NCBI GenBank assembly: GCA_914767715.1
Contig: OU612072.1
Coordinates: 4,774,001-4,838,000, forward strand
Reading direction: 5' to 3'
Length of the DNA stretch: 64,000 nt
DNA from: Membranipora membranacea
Taxonomy: Eukaryota; Bryozoa; Gymnolaemata; Cheilostomatida; Membraniporidae
Shown: positions 1-12,500 of the stretch, piece by piece
How the letters are laid out: every line of letters begins with the position of its first letter
Numbering within the stretch: position 1 is the first letter of the stretch
Made by a program: the position numbers and the translations under genes
The notes under the pieces: generated by a model
Database searches by the model: none
Told to the model about the DNA's origin: nothing
The model's input: only the letters and a program-made list of their open reading frames with translations

Positions 1-1221
1 TGGTATGTGTTCTCTTACTCATATTTTGGAAGTAAATGGGTTGTATTACGTATCATTACCATAGTAGAGAGAATAGTATTTTTAATCCCACTTCTTTCGT
101 TGATGCAACACTGGCTAAAATATAGCAGAATTTACAAAACGTAGGAAATTAACTGTCACCTGTCAAAGTAAGGCTGCATCCTTAAGTTCTGGTTGCTATG
201 CAATCCTTTTGACTTATGTGATGGAATGACAGGTACATGCCTGTCTATTCAAAATGATTATACTATAATGTGAACCTGCGTTTGAAATTAACCTGCAAGC
301 ATACTTTCTATGGCTAGCCTTGTTCACGCGGCCACGATTTTTGGTTTGGTTGGTGGCCTTGTATTTCTCGGTATAGTATCGGTAGTTGTCTTCTGCTGTT
401 GTAGCTCTAATCTTCACCACTTTGAGCTTTGACTTTTTCTCTGTTCCATAGGCAAATAAATTAACTTTGTCATTTATCATATTCAAAATAAATATATATA
501 AGTAGGTTGCACTAAATTATGCAGCAATAATGTGAAAACATGGCTGAGTCAAGAAATTTTAAATAACCATGCATGCACAATGTGCAAGTTATTTTTAAAT
601 AGCTGTAGTGGCTAGGATGCTTAGGCTACTTCACATTAGAACGATGAGGCAATGTATTGACATAAGTTTGAGTGCTTGATAATTTACTCAGCCTACACAT
701 GTGTTGCACAGTCATTTGAAAAATAACCTGTGCATGCATGGTTATTTCAATTTTTTAGCCGCATGAACAAGGCTATTCTATGACCATCATTTATTACCAT
801 AAAATAAAAACGTAAATTCATAATAGAAATAAAAAATTGATGGAGTTTGTTGTAGCCTAGATTAAGTTGGTTTTGTACTCATCTTATACCAATGAGCTCA
901 ATATTCTTAATAGATATGTGTAATCTTCAGTAGGAGAGGGAGGGCTACATTGACAATTTGAGTTTTGTTTGAAAGTCAAAATAGCTTAGCCAGCCCGTTG
1001 CTATGTCATTGATACTGAAGTCATGATGTCAACTGTACTACCGTTCAAGCTTTGCCATAAAAAGATTTAAATATAATTCGAAGCTTGGATAGAAGGATAG
1101 AACGAGCAGGTTGAATCGCATTGTCTAATGTTAACTTATTGTTTGGTGTTCTATGGTGGATAAAGCAGATCCAGAGTATCACATGACATGTGTGTAAAAC
1201 GTATAAATATATTTGTTTCAG
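1..1221. other. Intronic or upstream region of ESF1, no supported ESF1 exon
   Basis: The first visible ESF1 exon starts at 1222 with a phase-1 acceptor, so at least one more coding exon must lie upstream. I found no convincing N-terminal ESF1 exon here. The stretch is AT-rich. It contains one short minus-strand open segment, listed separately, and otherwise nothing recognisable. Confidence 0.5.
293..440 (-). CDS. Possible internal exon of an unidentified minus-strand gene
   Basis: Read on the minus strand, a 148-base segment runs from a possible acceptor (ggaacag) to a possible donor (gcag then gttaat). It is open and encodes a basic, lysine- and tyrosine-rich peptide with the stretch EDNYRYYTEKYKATN. 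The composition looks more coding than chance, but no family is recognised and no partner exon is visible. It may belong to a gene lying to the left of the window, or may be a chance open frame. Confidence 0.25.
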
Positions 1222-4200
1222 AAGAGCAGAATGAAGATGAAGAAGACGATGAAAGTGATGAAGAAGACGATGAAGCGGCAGGTTCTGATGATGAGAGTGA
1301 GGAACAAGAGGGTGGGGATAGTGATGATGAAAGCGCTGCTGAGACAGAGGATAAAAAAGCTAATAAGGACAGAAAACGAAAGAAAAAACTGAAATCGGAG
1401 AAGAAAAACTCAGATGAATCTGGTAAGGAAGTTAATCAGCTAACTCACCCCTTACCTAGTGAGGAATGTGGATATTTACCATGTTTATGACCTGGATGAG
1501 AATGATTCAGAGTTTCAAATCTAGCAAGTTATATTGGAGTATATTCTCCGCTTTATGATGTCACAGTCTCCTGGAAGTGCAATACAAATAACAAGCACTT
1601 CCAGGAGCCTGTGACATCATAACGTAGAGAATGGGAGGCACTTTTTCCGCCATCAATCATTCATGCCAAGTAGAGCATTGAATTTTCTCACAATGCAAAT
1701 CTGACAAAACTTTAGCAAAGTAACTGCTTGACTGTAACATGCATTGGACTTTAGGCAGTCTTTAATGCCTGTGTAAAGCATTATCCGATCTACCTCTCCT
1801 GTGCTTACCAAGTTTGGTACAATCAATGACCATGCAAACACCTCCTTTCGTTGAAAACAGATTATTTATATACTCACATAACTAAAGCTGCGCACACACA
1901 TGATACATGTTGATACCTCTTTATTACAGAGAGTGACTCCGAGGAGGAGGATGAGGGGATAACTCCTATGGAGGATTACGCTCGAGGTGTAGTTATGTAC
2001 TCTAGTAGTAGTGATGACTCTGACTCAGAACAAGAAGAAGGTATGAGTACTAATCTTATCACATGATCTCGATTTAAAACCCAGCAGACTGGCAGAAATC
2101 TATGAAGACTAACTTTATAGATTTAGAAAGTTGAGGGGCCAAGAGAACAACTGTTAAGACTTGTGGCATTCAATACGAAAAACCCATATATATATATATA
2201 TATATATACATTTTTATTTCAACAACCCATCTTGAATGCCACATCATCATCTCGTTTTCAGCAGCTTGATCTCTAAACAAATTATGTTACATAAATTCAC
2301 TGAACTCCAGGTAAAGTTAAACACAATTGTGGTTTCTCCATGACATCACATACATTGATGAATTTCTGCCACGGATGTTACTTGATATAATCAGGGAGTT
2401 TGGGTTCAAAACTCCCTGATATAATCATAATCATAAGCAATTTTGTGGTTTTTTCATGTATTCTTAGAGTTGTCTCCTCATTCATTGTGAGGATACAACT
2501 TCTATCTGTTTTTGTCTTGTTCATAACATATGGCTCTTGAATCTGGATTTCTCTCGAGCAGAGAAAAGTGTAACAAATTATTACATCGGTAATACATGTA
2601 TATATTATTATATTGTTTTTTCATTATGTATTATCATATTTCTATATATATTTTTGTATTCTTGTCTCACACATAGAGTTACCGTATGACCAGGAGGCTC
2701 ACGGAGATCACTACTGGGGAGAGCATGACGCCGACGCAGAGCCTACAGAGGAGATATCTAACAGACTGGCTATACAGAATATGGATTGGGATAGAATCAA
2801 GGCTAATGATCTATTCATGCTATTAAACTCATTCAAACCCGCTCAGGGCACTGTCAAATATGTGAAGGTAGGGCACTATAAGTTGCTGAGTGGATACTTT
2901 GCTTTGAGAGCTGACGCATAGATCCACTAAAGCTCTGTGTGATCGATGTCCTTCAAACTTTTCTGCTAATTCTGCTGACATCTATAGAGACAATACTTTG
3001 CTTATTGTAAGGTTTGAATGATCAATCACCAGACCAGTGAAATGTTGCATGTATTTATTAACTTCACAAAAAAATCTAATCGTTTGTAGTGTTTGTTAAA
3101 AATACTGTAATGTGCCTAGTCTCTGAAATTTTGTCTTGCCTACTTGTGGACTCGTAGATAAAATGGTTTTCTCTCCGTCATCATTCAGATCATGGTTCTT
3201 ACTTTGACCCTTGCCCCCAACTTTGTAATAATTATTATCAGATATACAGAAGTGAGTACGGTAAGGAGAAGATGAAGGAGGATGATCTAACAGGACCTAA
3301 AGAGCTGAAGAAAGTCAGGCTCAATAAAGATGGCGACGCTGAGGGAAAACTTAAGGATCTCCATGTGAAGGGTGGGTCTAGACTTAGTTAACTTCAGCTC
3401 AACCCTTTTCTTGTTTACAATGCAATGAGACAACAAGTGACATTGGCAAATTTTATAAAGCACTCGAATTAAATTGGTTGTCTCCTTGATTACAACCTCT
3501 GTCTGAGATGGGAAAAAAAGAGAAAAATACTTCCCTCTTAGACACCACCAGAATAATCTTTGCTAATGATATACATGTATGTCTATATGAAGGCTTGATA
3601 GGTATCAGGAGCCATATATCCCTCTTGTTGGCTTGGCTTCCTCTTCATACATATGAGTAGGAGTAGGAGGTAGCTCAGTTGGTTAGAGCGCCTGCCCTTT
3701 AACGCGCAATCGTTGGAGGTCCTGGGTTCGAATCCCGCTGCGGTCTACTGACTACTGGGCTCATATGACGCCCCAGGTGTGCTCCGACCTGCCTGCAAAC
3801 TGAGAGCAACTTGGCGCCGAATACGGCAGCCGCGCCCTTAAGGCACTGATATTTCTCAGTCCTCGCACGGAGACAACACTTGCGATTTTAACCCACATGT
3901 GCATAGGTTCTTATTCATTTGGTCTGAAGAGTAATCATGAATTAATGATTGTGTTATTTGTTACAGATCAGAAACAGGCTATGATAGAGAACCTGAGACA
4001 GTATCAGCTCAATAGACTCAAGTATTACTATGCAGTGGCTGAGTTTGAATCTAAGGCTACAGCTAATCATATATATACTGAGTGTGACGGACGGGAGTAC
4101 CTCGCCTCCTGTACACAACTAGATCTCAGGCTAGTTATTACTCTTCAGATTCAGAATTATGATTAGGAAATCAGATTGAGAGTTGCAATATTGTGCAAGG

Positions 4201-7200
4201 ATGATAAAAAAACAAGATGTGTTCAGTTGGTGTCCGCTTGATGTAATATTACAGGCGTCGGTCTTAGCATAGCGCTTTATTTACAACTTGTATTTTTTCT
4301 CATTAACAGGTTCATACCAGATGAGATGGAATTTGATGATGAGGAAATGAAGGAGTCTGCAACTCATGTATCTGATAACTACGAACCTAAATTCTTCATC
4401 AATCCAGCCCTCGGCCAATCTCTGGTATGCTCACAGCTCTAATTGCACTTAATCTCCTAATTGATTTTAGGTATTTCTTATTGGAAATCCCTCTTCATTT
4501 CTGGGGTATTCTCGTCAATGTGAGGGTTCTGATTGGTGGGTGGGGAAGACCACCAATTAAAGCCCAATAATGGAATACATGTCCTACAAGCCCTCTAAAG
4601 ATGATTGTGTGTTTCAAATTCAATATCACAATGCAAAGAACCCCCTTGTGACTTTTACTGATGTGCTCTATAAGCTTCCTCAGAGGAGTTAAGTGTCCCA
4701 GGAGGTAAAGTCTGATCTAGGCACAGGCTTTGAATAGCGAGATGTTTCTGTTGCTAACATTTACTCAACCTAATATTTTATATAAACTCCCACCTTAGGC
4801 TAGTGATAAATGGTGCTAGCTCATTCTCTCTTATCCCCTTACTAGCCTAAGATCCCATAACTTTGATTAAAAGTTAGGACCAGCAGGTTTTCACATAGCA
4901 TTTAGACTTTAAACAGCAGAGACATTCTAATAACAACATTGATATTTATGTCAGTGCTACTATTACCAAATAAAATGTATCTCCTATCTCCAACTAAACT
5001 GCAGCTAATAATTAGTACACCAAACATGAAAAATACCACTCAAATTCTATGTTGTTGTTATTCAGGTGAAATGTACTTGGGATGAAAACAATCCAGACAG
5101 ATACAGTATGCTCAACAAGAAATATAAATCTACAGACCTCGAACATCTGGATATGCAAAACTACTTAGCCAGTGATTCTAATGATGAAGAAGAAGAAGAG
5201 GAGGAGGGCGATAAGGATAGTACTGAGGCTAAGAGCAGTCCTAAGAAGAAAACTAGAGGCCGCCCAATAAAAGGTTATAGATCGTGTTTTATGAAGCGTA
5301 AAGCTAGGTTAACTTTTCAATTATTACCCTGACAGAACTCTTATGCCTCACCAGTAGTACTAGTCCATTAAGGTATAAACATATCACAAGTCCAATAAGG
5401 GTCACAAGTGACATGCAACACCAGCATACACACACAGTACATGGTTGCAGAGGTATTGTATAGTCAGTTGTGTATACAATGTATATACACTCGTGACTGA
5501 TATATATGAACACCCTCAGGGCGTGGAGAAATCGGATAATTTCCTCACTGTTAACTTCACTAATCTTATTCAATTTTTAAAAAACAATGATAACTTCATC
5601 TAATTCAGATAAGCCAGCCAATGAGCCGGCACTCGCCGGGGATTCCAGTGATGATGAAGATGAGGATTCTATAGCTAAGTACAGACAACTCCTATTGGGA
5701 GGCGGCGGAGATAAATCTAATGGTAAAAATACGAAAGGTGATGAGCAGGAGGAAGGAGAGAGCGATGCTGATGACATAGACATGGAGATTACATGGGATA
5801 CAGGTATGTTTGCCTCAAAGATCATGTCAAAGGGTTCATGATTGTGATAGTAAACAATATCATTATGCCTTATTCATAATAAGTAAAACTCCGCTTATAG
5901 GTGTTCTCACAAAACCAGTATCTTTCACTAACAGGTCAAATGATGTATTGTTTTCTTCAAGCCAATGAATTACAGTGTACAGTCATATTCTTAACTTGCA
6001 TGATCATCGTATCTGGTTATCTATTTTATAACTGATTTGCAATATAAGATGGAGAACATGACGATCAAATTTTCAAATTTGTAAAGCCTCAAGCGAGCAG
6101 TGCCCATATTCACTAATAATCTCTGTGTTTGTGTTGGGTTTGTAGGCCTGAAGGATACAGCAGAAGATTTGCTGAAGAAGAAATCTAAATCTAAAGACAA
6201 GACGGGACAATCTGTGTTTGATAGAGAAAGAGAAAAAAAGAGAGAGAAGAGGAAAAAAGAGAAACTGCTGGCCGCCGACAAGGAGACTAAACCAGAGGTT
6301 TGAATTGTCCATCATCAGAACATACATCCTTGAGCAATATTCTTTCTTTTCACAATGATGATATTTATCTCATCAATAACACTTTTCTTGATAGGGAGAT
6401 ATCGAGAAAAGTTGGGTGTTGTCACAGAACCATTGTACGCTCAATGGATATATGGTGTATTATATTAGAATAATGTTTAGTTAGTTCAAGCGGTCAAACT
6501 TGCCTGAGTTGATGGTGGTAGCATTTCTGTATCAACCACAATCAAAGGATGCTGAGAATGTGGTTGATAATAAAATGCTATGACCATCAACCCAGGCAGA
6601 GTTCGAGCGCTTGAACTTAAGTTTCATGTGTATTCAACATTTTTTCCCGACATCATAATAGAACAATTCGCCGACAATTACCTGCTGTGATTTACACATA
6701 ATTCATTTTCTTTCAGCAGGATACAACAAAGTCTAAAAAGAAAACATCTCAGAAGGAGGAAACATTTCAGGTAAACTTTGAAAGACTTACTGAATTATAC
6801 CACCATAGCTCAGTCCAAAATGTTGAAACCCAAATGATATGATTATGAAAATATGTGTTAGAATTTGGATTTGTCCGCTCCCTGAACCTATATTAATTAG
6901 GACTGACAACTCCAAATTATGGTGTAGATTGATAAGTGAAATATTCAGTCTCATGATTACGATGCAATGGTAATGGTTTTTGATGCTTAGCGTCACAACT
7001 CTCAAATCAATCCTGGCAGATGAGACTCTGGTTATTATTTTATAGTTTACTGTCTTATGTTGTTTAGCTGCTGAATGGGGGGGGCTGATTTGTGTATTAG
7101 GATAGAAGTATATATTGTTATTATTATTATACAGGCATTCTCCGATGATGATGTTGATGACATACCAGAAGGGTTTACTGCTGATGATTTACTATCAGGC

Positions 7201-8882
7201 TCAGAATCTGAGACTGAAGATAAACCTAGCTCAAATAAAAATAACAAGTCAGATTCTGATTCTAAGAGTAAGAAGAAAGATAAACGAAAGAAGAATAAGA
7301 AGGAAGATGGTGATGACATGAATGGCGATGACATAGAGGTACATTTCCACAATATATATGTGGTTTATATATATGGTTATATATTGGTTGTATATGGTTG
7401 TTATATGGTTATATGGTTGTTATATATGGTTATATATTGGTCTATTCTGCTCATGAAGTTTGTCCCTGCCAAGTACATTTCTGCTGGTGTAGCGTTTTAT
7501 TGCATTATTACCCACCAACCACTCATACACTGGTGATGAAATATCCCTAGTCAAATATAGGATATACATTAAATTTATAGTTATCTCTATAGGGCTTAAT
7601 GCCTTCATGTGACATCAACTATTCTAATCTTATTATGGCTTTTGGATAAGAGCATATCTGCCCGTTCATTGCCAATTTATTTCATTTTTATCGTGATTAC
7701 ACATCAAACCAACTGCCGGAACTTACTGATATAGTAAACATGCTATTACCTTCACAGACACAGATTATACATTTTACACCCACTTTCCCTACTTTTTAGT
7801 TTCTCTGATTTTGCTCCTAAGAGTTTGTTACATGATGTGGGTAATATGTTGGAATTGGATTTTTTTTAGGATAATGGTGAGGATCACAGCGCAGATCTCG
7901 CTCTCATGGTGATGGAGGGAGAAGAGGAGTCTAACAGGAAACACTTCAATATCAAAGAAATAGCCGAGTACGAAAATATGACTAAGAGTAAGAGGAGGAG
8001 GAAAATGAAGGCAAACTCACTCAAGACTATAGAGGATGACTTTACGGTAAGCTGTTGTACACATTAACTAGCGTACCAGTGTGTCAGTCACACGGATCAC
8101 ATAATACATACATGGGTAGCTCTGATCGTCATGATCAATAGAGCATATACTCATTTATTCACTGGGATTTTGACACTCCTGGACACATTTAGGTACCTCA
8201 GTTCGACTGATTTTAATTATCCGAAATACACCTGCTTATAGGGTAGTCTCAAAATAAATCAATGTGAATCTGTCAAATGTGTTATCAAAATTCCCACAAT
8301 GCAGTTTTTGACAGTTTTTGAGATATGAAACATTTTGTATGTTTGTTGGCCTAGTGTCCGGACATCTCCTGAGGATATTGGGAGTTATTTGTTCATATTG
8401 TCAGCATACCTAAAGAGCAAAGGATTGACACATCTCTAATCAGATTATTCTGAATTCTCAACTCTTAACACTGACCAATTTTTTTGATCCCTTTATGCAA
8501 TGTGTTATTCTCTTCATTTCAGATTGATGTTAAGGATGACAGATTTAGTGCTATGTATTCGTCTCATCTATATAATATAGACCCCTCTTCTCAAGACTAC
8601 AGGAAAACTAAGGCCATGGACGCAATCATCGATGAGAAACAACGTAGGATACAAAACTCTGAGCGCGACATTGATAAACCTTATCAGCGCAAACGTAAAT
8701 CTGATAAAATCTCAACATCGCTCGACAATGGGAAACATTCTAATAATGACAGTACTGGTGGGAAGGCCGCTAAGTCCTCCGCTAATCTATCTAATCTCGT
8801 TAAGTCTGTGAAAGCTAAGACTAAGGTACATGCAAATAAGCAGAAGAATGTAACAGGGATGACTTCTAAAAGGAAAAGGTGA
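1222..8882 (+). CDS. ESF1: ESF1 homologue, nucleolar pre-rRNA processing protein (5' partial)
   Basis: Thirteen exons: 1222-1422, 1930-2040, 2677-2867, 3242-3371, 3967-4129, 4310-4424, 5066-5273, 5609-5803, 6146-6297, 6717-6770, 7135-7338, 7870-8046, 8523-8882. Phases join without a break and give about 752 residues to the TGA at 8880. The first two exons are acidic (E/D/S tracts), as in ESF1. Family hallmarks follow: [21 protein letters not shown], then [19 protein letters not shown] and DLRFIPDEM. The end carries the NUC153-type segment [19 protein letters not shown], then a lysine-rich tail. ESF1 acts in the nucleolus in 18S rRNA maturation (known for yeast and human). The N-terminal coding exon is missing from the window. 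The acidic and basic stretches suit a nucleolar RNA-binding factor. Intron 4130-4309 appears to be GC-AG, and the exon at 6717 has a tandem acceptor. Identification is secure. Confidence 0.95.
1553..1622. repeat. Short hairpin/fold-back element in an ESF1 intron
   Basis: Two 28-base arms (1553-1580 and 1595-1622) are reverse complements with one mismatch and a 14-base loop. Weaker symmetry continues outward for about another 15 bases on each side. The shape suits a small fold-back or MITE-like insertion. No target duplication was confirmed. Confidence 0.7.
2187..2209. repeat. (TA)n microsatellite
   Basis: An uninterrupted TA dinucleotide tract in an ESF1 intron. Confidence 0.85.
3664..3870 (+). 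mobile_element. tRNA-derived SINE in an ESF1 intron
   Basis: The head has perfect RNA polymerase III promoter boxes: A box tagctcagttgg at 3671-3682 and B box gttcgaatc at 3726-3734, at normal tRNA spacing. A true tRNA is unlikely. The acceptor ends do not pair (3664-3670 against 3739-3745), and the T stem has a C-C mismatch and a T-G pair. A GC-rich, non-tRNA body of about 120 bases follows, unlike the AT-rich intron around it. This is the structure of a tRNA-derived SINE. The 3' boundary is approximate, and no poly(A) tail or target duplication is obvious. Confidence 0.7.
6483..6617. repeat. Fold-back (MITE-like) element in an ESF1 intron
   Basis: The two halves of this 135-base segment are imperfect reverse complements. 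The ends agttcaagcg (6483-6492) and cgcttgaact (6608-6617) match perfectly. Internal blocks such as gttgatgg and gtagcattt against aaatgctatgaccatcaac pair with few mismatches. This is a non-autonomous fold-back element by structure; its parent family is unknown. Confidence 0.65.
7350..7440. repeat. Degenerate TATGGTTATA-type simple repeat
   Basis: Repeated variants of tatatggtta and tattggttg fill this part of the intron directly after the ESF1 exon ending at 7338. Confidence 0.7.
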
Positions 8883-9505
8883 TGTCCGGTCAGCCTGCCA
8901 CCGTAGGTGTATAAAGTTTGTGTTTTTTTTATCTTCTCTGTGCTGTCTGCAGTTAGCCCAGATGTGGAATGCATGATGATGTATATTTTACAAATGAAGC
9001 ATATTTATTTGATAAATAATGAGAGCATGATAATAATGACAAACGAGTTACTCAATTTACCCCCAAGGCCTCTCTGGTTCTCGAAAAATTACCATCTGAG
9101 TCTTTGCCATAGTTGTCCTTTGAGGTCAATTAAAATCTCTGTAGACCAAAACTTTAAACGAAATACAATAATATCTCAGAAAATTGACCAGAAACAAAAC
9201 AATTGCGTAGATTCTGTATAGCACAGGTTAGTCAAACATGATTTCAGCCGTTTGAAAAATTCAGCAGTAATCATTTGACATTCTTTGTCAGACTTATATC
9301 GTCTTGATGGGGACCTGTGATGCCTCTTTCATTAGGGTCCTTAGGTTGCTACTCTTCTCTAAATATTTCTGGTGTTTTGAGGTAATCTCACACTCCTCTG
9401 TGCCTGTGATAATTTTCTCAATGTGAAATTTGCCAGTTGTTATATCAGACATGATAGAGGATTTAGTGTATGGATTACTACAATGCTATGATACTACTAG
9501 ACATT
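8883..9505. other. Convergent intergenic region
   Basis: This 623-base gap separates the stop codons of two genes that face each other (ESF1 on plus, the coiled-coil gene on minus). It should hold both 3' UTRs. No canonical AATAAA stood out for ESF1, and no other gene is visible. Confidence 0.6.
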
Positions 9506-12500
9506 TCAGTAGCCGCTGTGCTGTAGATCCTTAAGAGCGACAGACATTTGAGAGTAGAGCTCGCCGTAAGCCTCCTTTTGTTCCTGAAGCTGCTTCTCCA
9601 GAACGTCACAACGATCTGCCAGGTGTGTGCACTGAAACAACAAACAGATATATAACAGCATTATCCTGAGTTTTCCATCTAACACAGTATATCCCACAAT
9701 GCAATTTTCGGCAATTTTTTCCGAAGATACCAAAGCCCAATGTAAACTGAATATTTTTAAATGAGCATATCACTACTCTGTTGCAAATGCTTTACATTTA
9801 GTAGCCTATTTTGATTGTCATTGTTGGCTGAATTGCTCTGCAAGTTTTATCTGGTTGCCATAATTAGCTATTTCCAATAATTTGCCTAAACCCATGATAT
9901 CAAGCCATCTGTAACATCAGTGTTTACCTCAAGAGTTTTTTGCCCATTGCCTATTAAGTTACATATCTTCACAAATCTTATCGAGTGATGCGTTCTAAGT
10001 ACAAATGTTCCGTACCTTGGTCTCGAAGTCCGCACATCTGGTTTCTGATGATGTGAGCTCTTCCTGAAGCTTCCTGGCTTTATCCTGTACCTGGAACAGA
10101 TCTTCATTCTCCTGCTGCACTCTTTGAACCTTAGGGTGTGCAATAAGAAAATTTATCAAACTGCTCGATAGTGTCGACATACTTGCGCGCTACCAATGGA
10201 TATATTCACCACTCCATTTCACATTGGAAGACAGCTTCTAGTACAGAGTCTGATGATGTAAGTACCTGTATGTGTATGTGGATCACAGCAAATGATTGCA
10301 TCTATGATTAATGTGTTCTCAAGATACAGGAAGCCTGTGCATGATTATTTAGCAACGATCAAAAACAGGGTATCCCACAATGCATTGCAACATAATGTAA
10401 TCAGGAGTTATCCTCACCTGTTGATCTAGCTCGTGTTTCTTCATCTCACTTTCTCTGAGTTGTTCGGTGAGCATCCTGTGATTCTCAGAGTAGACGTTCA
10501 GCTCTGTCTCTAACTCAACGATCCTCTGCTCCTGTCTCTGTAGCTGCTGAGCCTTACTCTCCACCTCAGTGAGCTTCTCATTCAGAAACCTGACAACAAT
10601 CACAGCAAGGATGATTAATATTTCTGAAATGTAGACAGGGTTAGAGCAAGAACAAAGGTTGTTACCTGTTTCATATGCACACAAAATATGGGATCCAGGC
10701 CTGCGGGATCAGAGCTGATTGACTTTGAGCTCCTTGATTAGAATATGGAAGTTTATTTTTTCCCTGCTGCAATATCTCACTTTGATTGTAAGTCGTGACA
10801 ATAATATCGAAATGTGTTACAACTCATGACCTCACCTCTCCTTCTCAGTGACAGCCCTCAGTTCCTGACTGATGTTTTGTGCCTCCTGCTGCATGAGATT
10901 AGAGTGTCTGTGATAATCAGCTGCCTTCCTCTCGACTTGTCCGAGCTTGTCCTTCATCCTCTTACTATCAGCCATTACTCTCTCTAGCTGTGTGTTCTCT
11001 GTCTGCAGACGAGCTACCTGGGACTTCAGCTCAACAACCTACAGAAAAGAATTAAGCCCAGCTTACAATACATTCTTTGATGTGACAAGTTGACTTAATT
11101 TTTCAATTTAAATGTTAATAAAATAATTTGGTGGTGCGGTTGGTTACTGGATATTTCTGGTAGGGTTTCTCGGGTGGAAATTTAAGGTTGAGTCAATTTC
11201 ATCCATTTTTTAACCTGTGTGGCCAGATTTTCACAAAACATTTGACCCAGTTTTTATTATTGTGAGCCAACTTTCTACATGATACACATCTCAGTTTAGT
11301 AAAGTTCATGTTTAGTGCTGGAACCTCATATTCATCCCACTCACAGCTCAAAAAATCAAATTGAACGATACGCTTGGTTTTGTGTTTTGAATTGATCGAA
11401 AATGAAATGCAAAACTGCTTTGTAGTATCAGTTTGTGTGCCTCAACCCTTACCCTGTCTTCAGTCTCCTTCATCTGATGAAGATAACTTCTCTCCTTCTC
11501 GGCAAAGGTATCCAGATCCTTCTCTAGTTTATCATTATCCATCTGGAGCCTAGCGACAGTCCTCTTAAAGTCCTGCGCCATCATGTCAGACTGAAGAAAA
11601 TATAAACACTGCATAAGTTTGCTCTCTTTACGGAGATGTAAAATATCATATTCATTAGGATAGTCTTTAGGTCTCATACAGTGCATAAACCAAATTCTAA
11701 TTTCATGGTGTAGGGATGTGTCATCAGACTAATTTTCTTTCGTATTTTTGGTACTAAGAAATTTAGATTCAGGAGAGCACAACCTGTAAATATACAGGAC
11801 AATTACCTGTCCAGCCTTTTGATTGGCTGAATGCATCTCCTCCTTGCATCTATCCTCTGTATGCTCCATATAGTTCAATCTCTCAGTCATCCCTTTGACC
11901 TGAAAAAAACCAAATATTAACATGTATGATGAACCTAGTCTAAACAAACAATTATTCTCATTTGATATTCTGGTGTTTCAGATATATAATTCCTTTCCTG
12001 TTATAATGTGACTGTGTTCAGGGTACGGGAGGTGTTAAATTTGAGGTGTATATGGTACCTATGTGGGGTGTTTGTGTGGGATATTCAAGTCGTATGGGAG
12101 ATGTTTGTGGGTTGTTTTTGGGCTGTTTTCATGCTGTTTGTCGGAGGTTTATGGACTGTATGTTGGGCCTATGTGGGATGTCTGTAAATATTTTGATGAA
12201 ACCTCTAAAGGTCGCCTCTAATTTTTAGAAGATGATCATTGGTTCAGTAATAAAGATTATATATATTACCTCAGTGTTCAGAGATGATTTAGTTCTCTCA
12301 GCCTCCTCTAGTCTCATACTCAGGTCCTTGACCTGAGAGTCCAGCTGATAGACCTTGTCATCTAAGTTATCCTTCTGCCTGAAAATATATCAAAAAGAAT
12401 AGAAAAATAGAAACATTAACAGGACTCGTTCTTAAAGTATATTCATAGGATCTTTCATATCAATCTGGCCAAATAATTATCTGATTCTCAGGCAGAGCGA

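Noticed and set aside
3664-3745. Functional tRNA gene
   Set aside because: A and B boxes are perfect, but the acceptor stem does not pair, the T stem has mismatches and the anticodon arm is poor. A SINE head fits better.
5577-7352. Minus-strand serine- and phenylalanine-rich open frames
   Set aside because: They are antisense shadows of the acidic and lysine-rich ESF1 exons.
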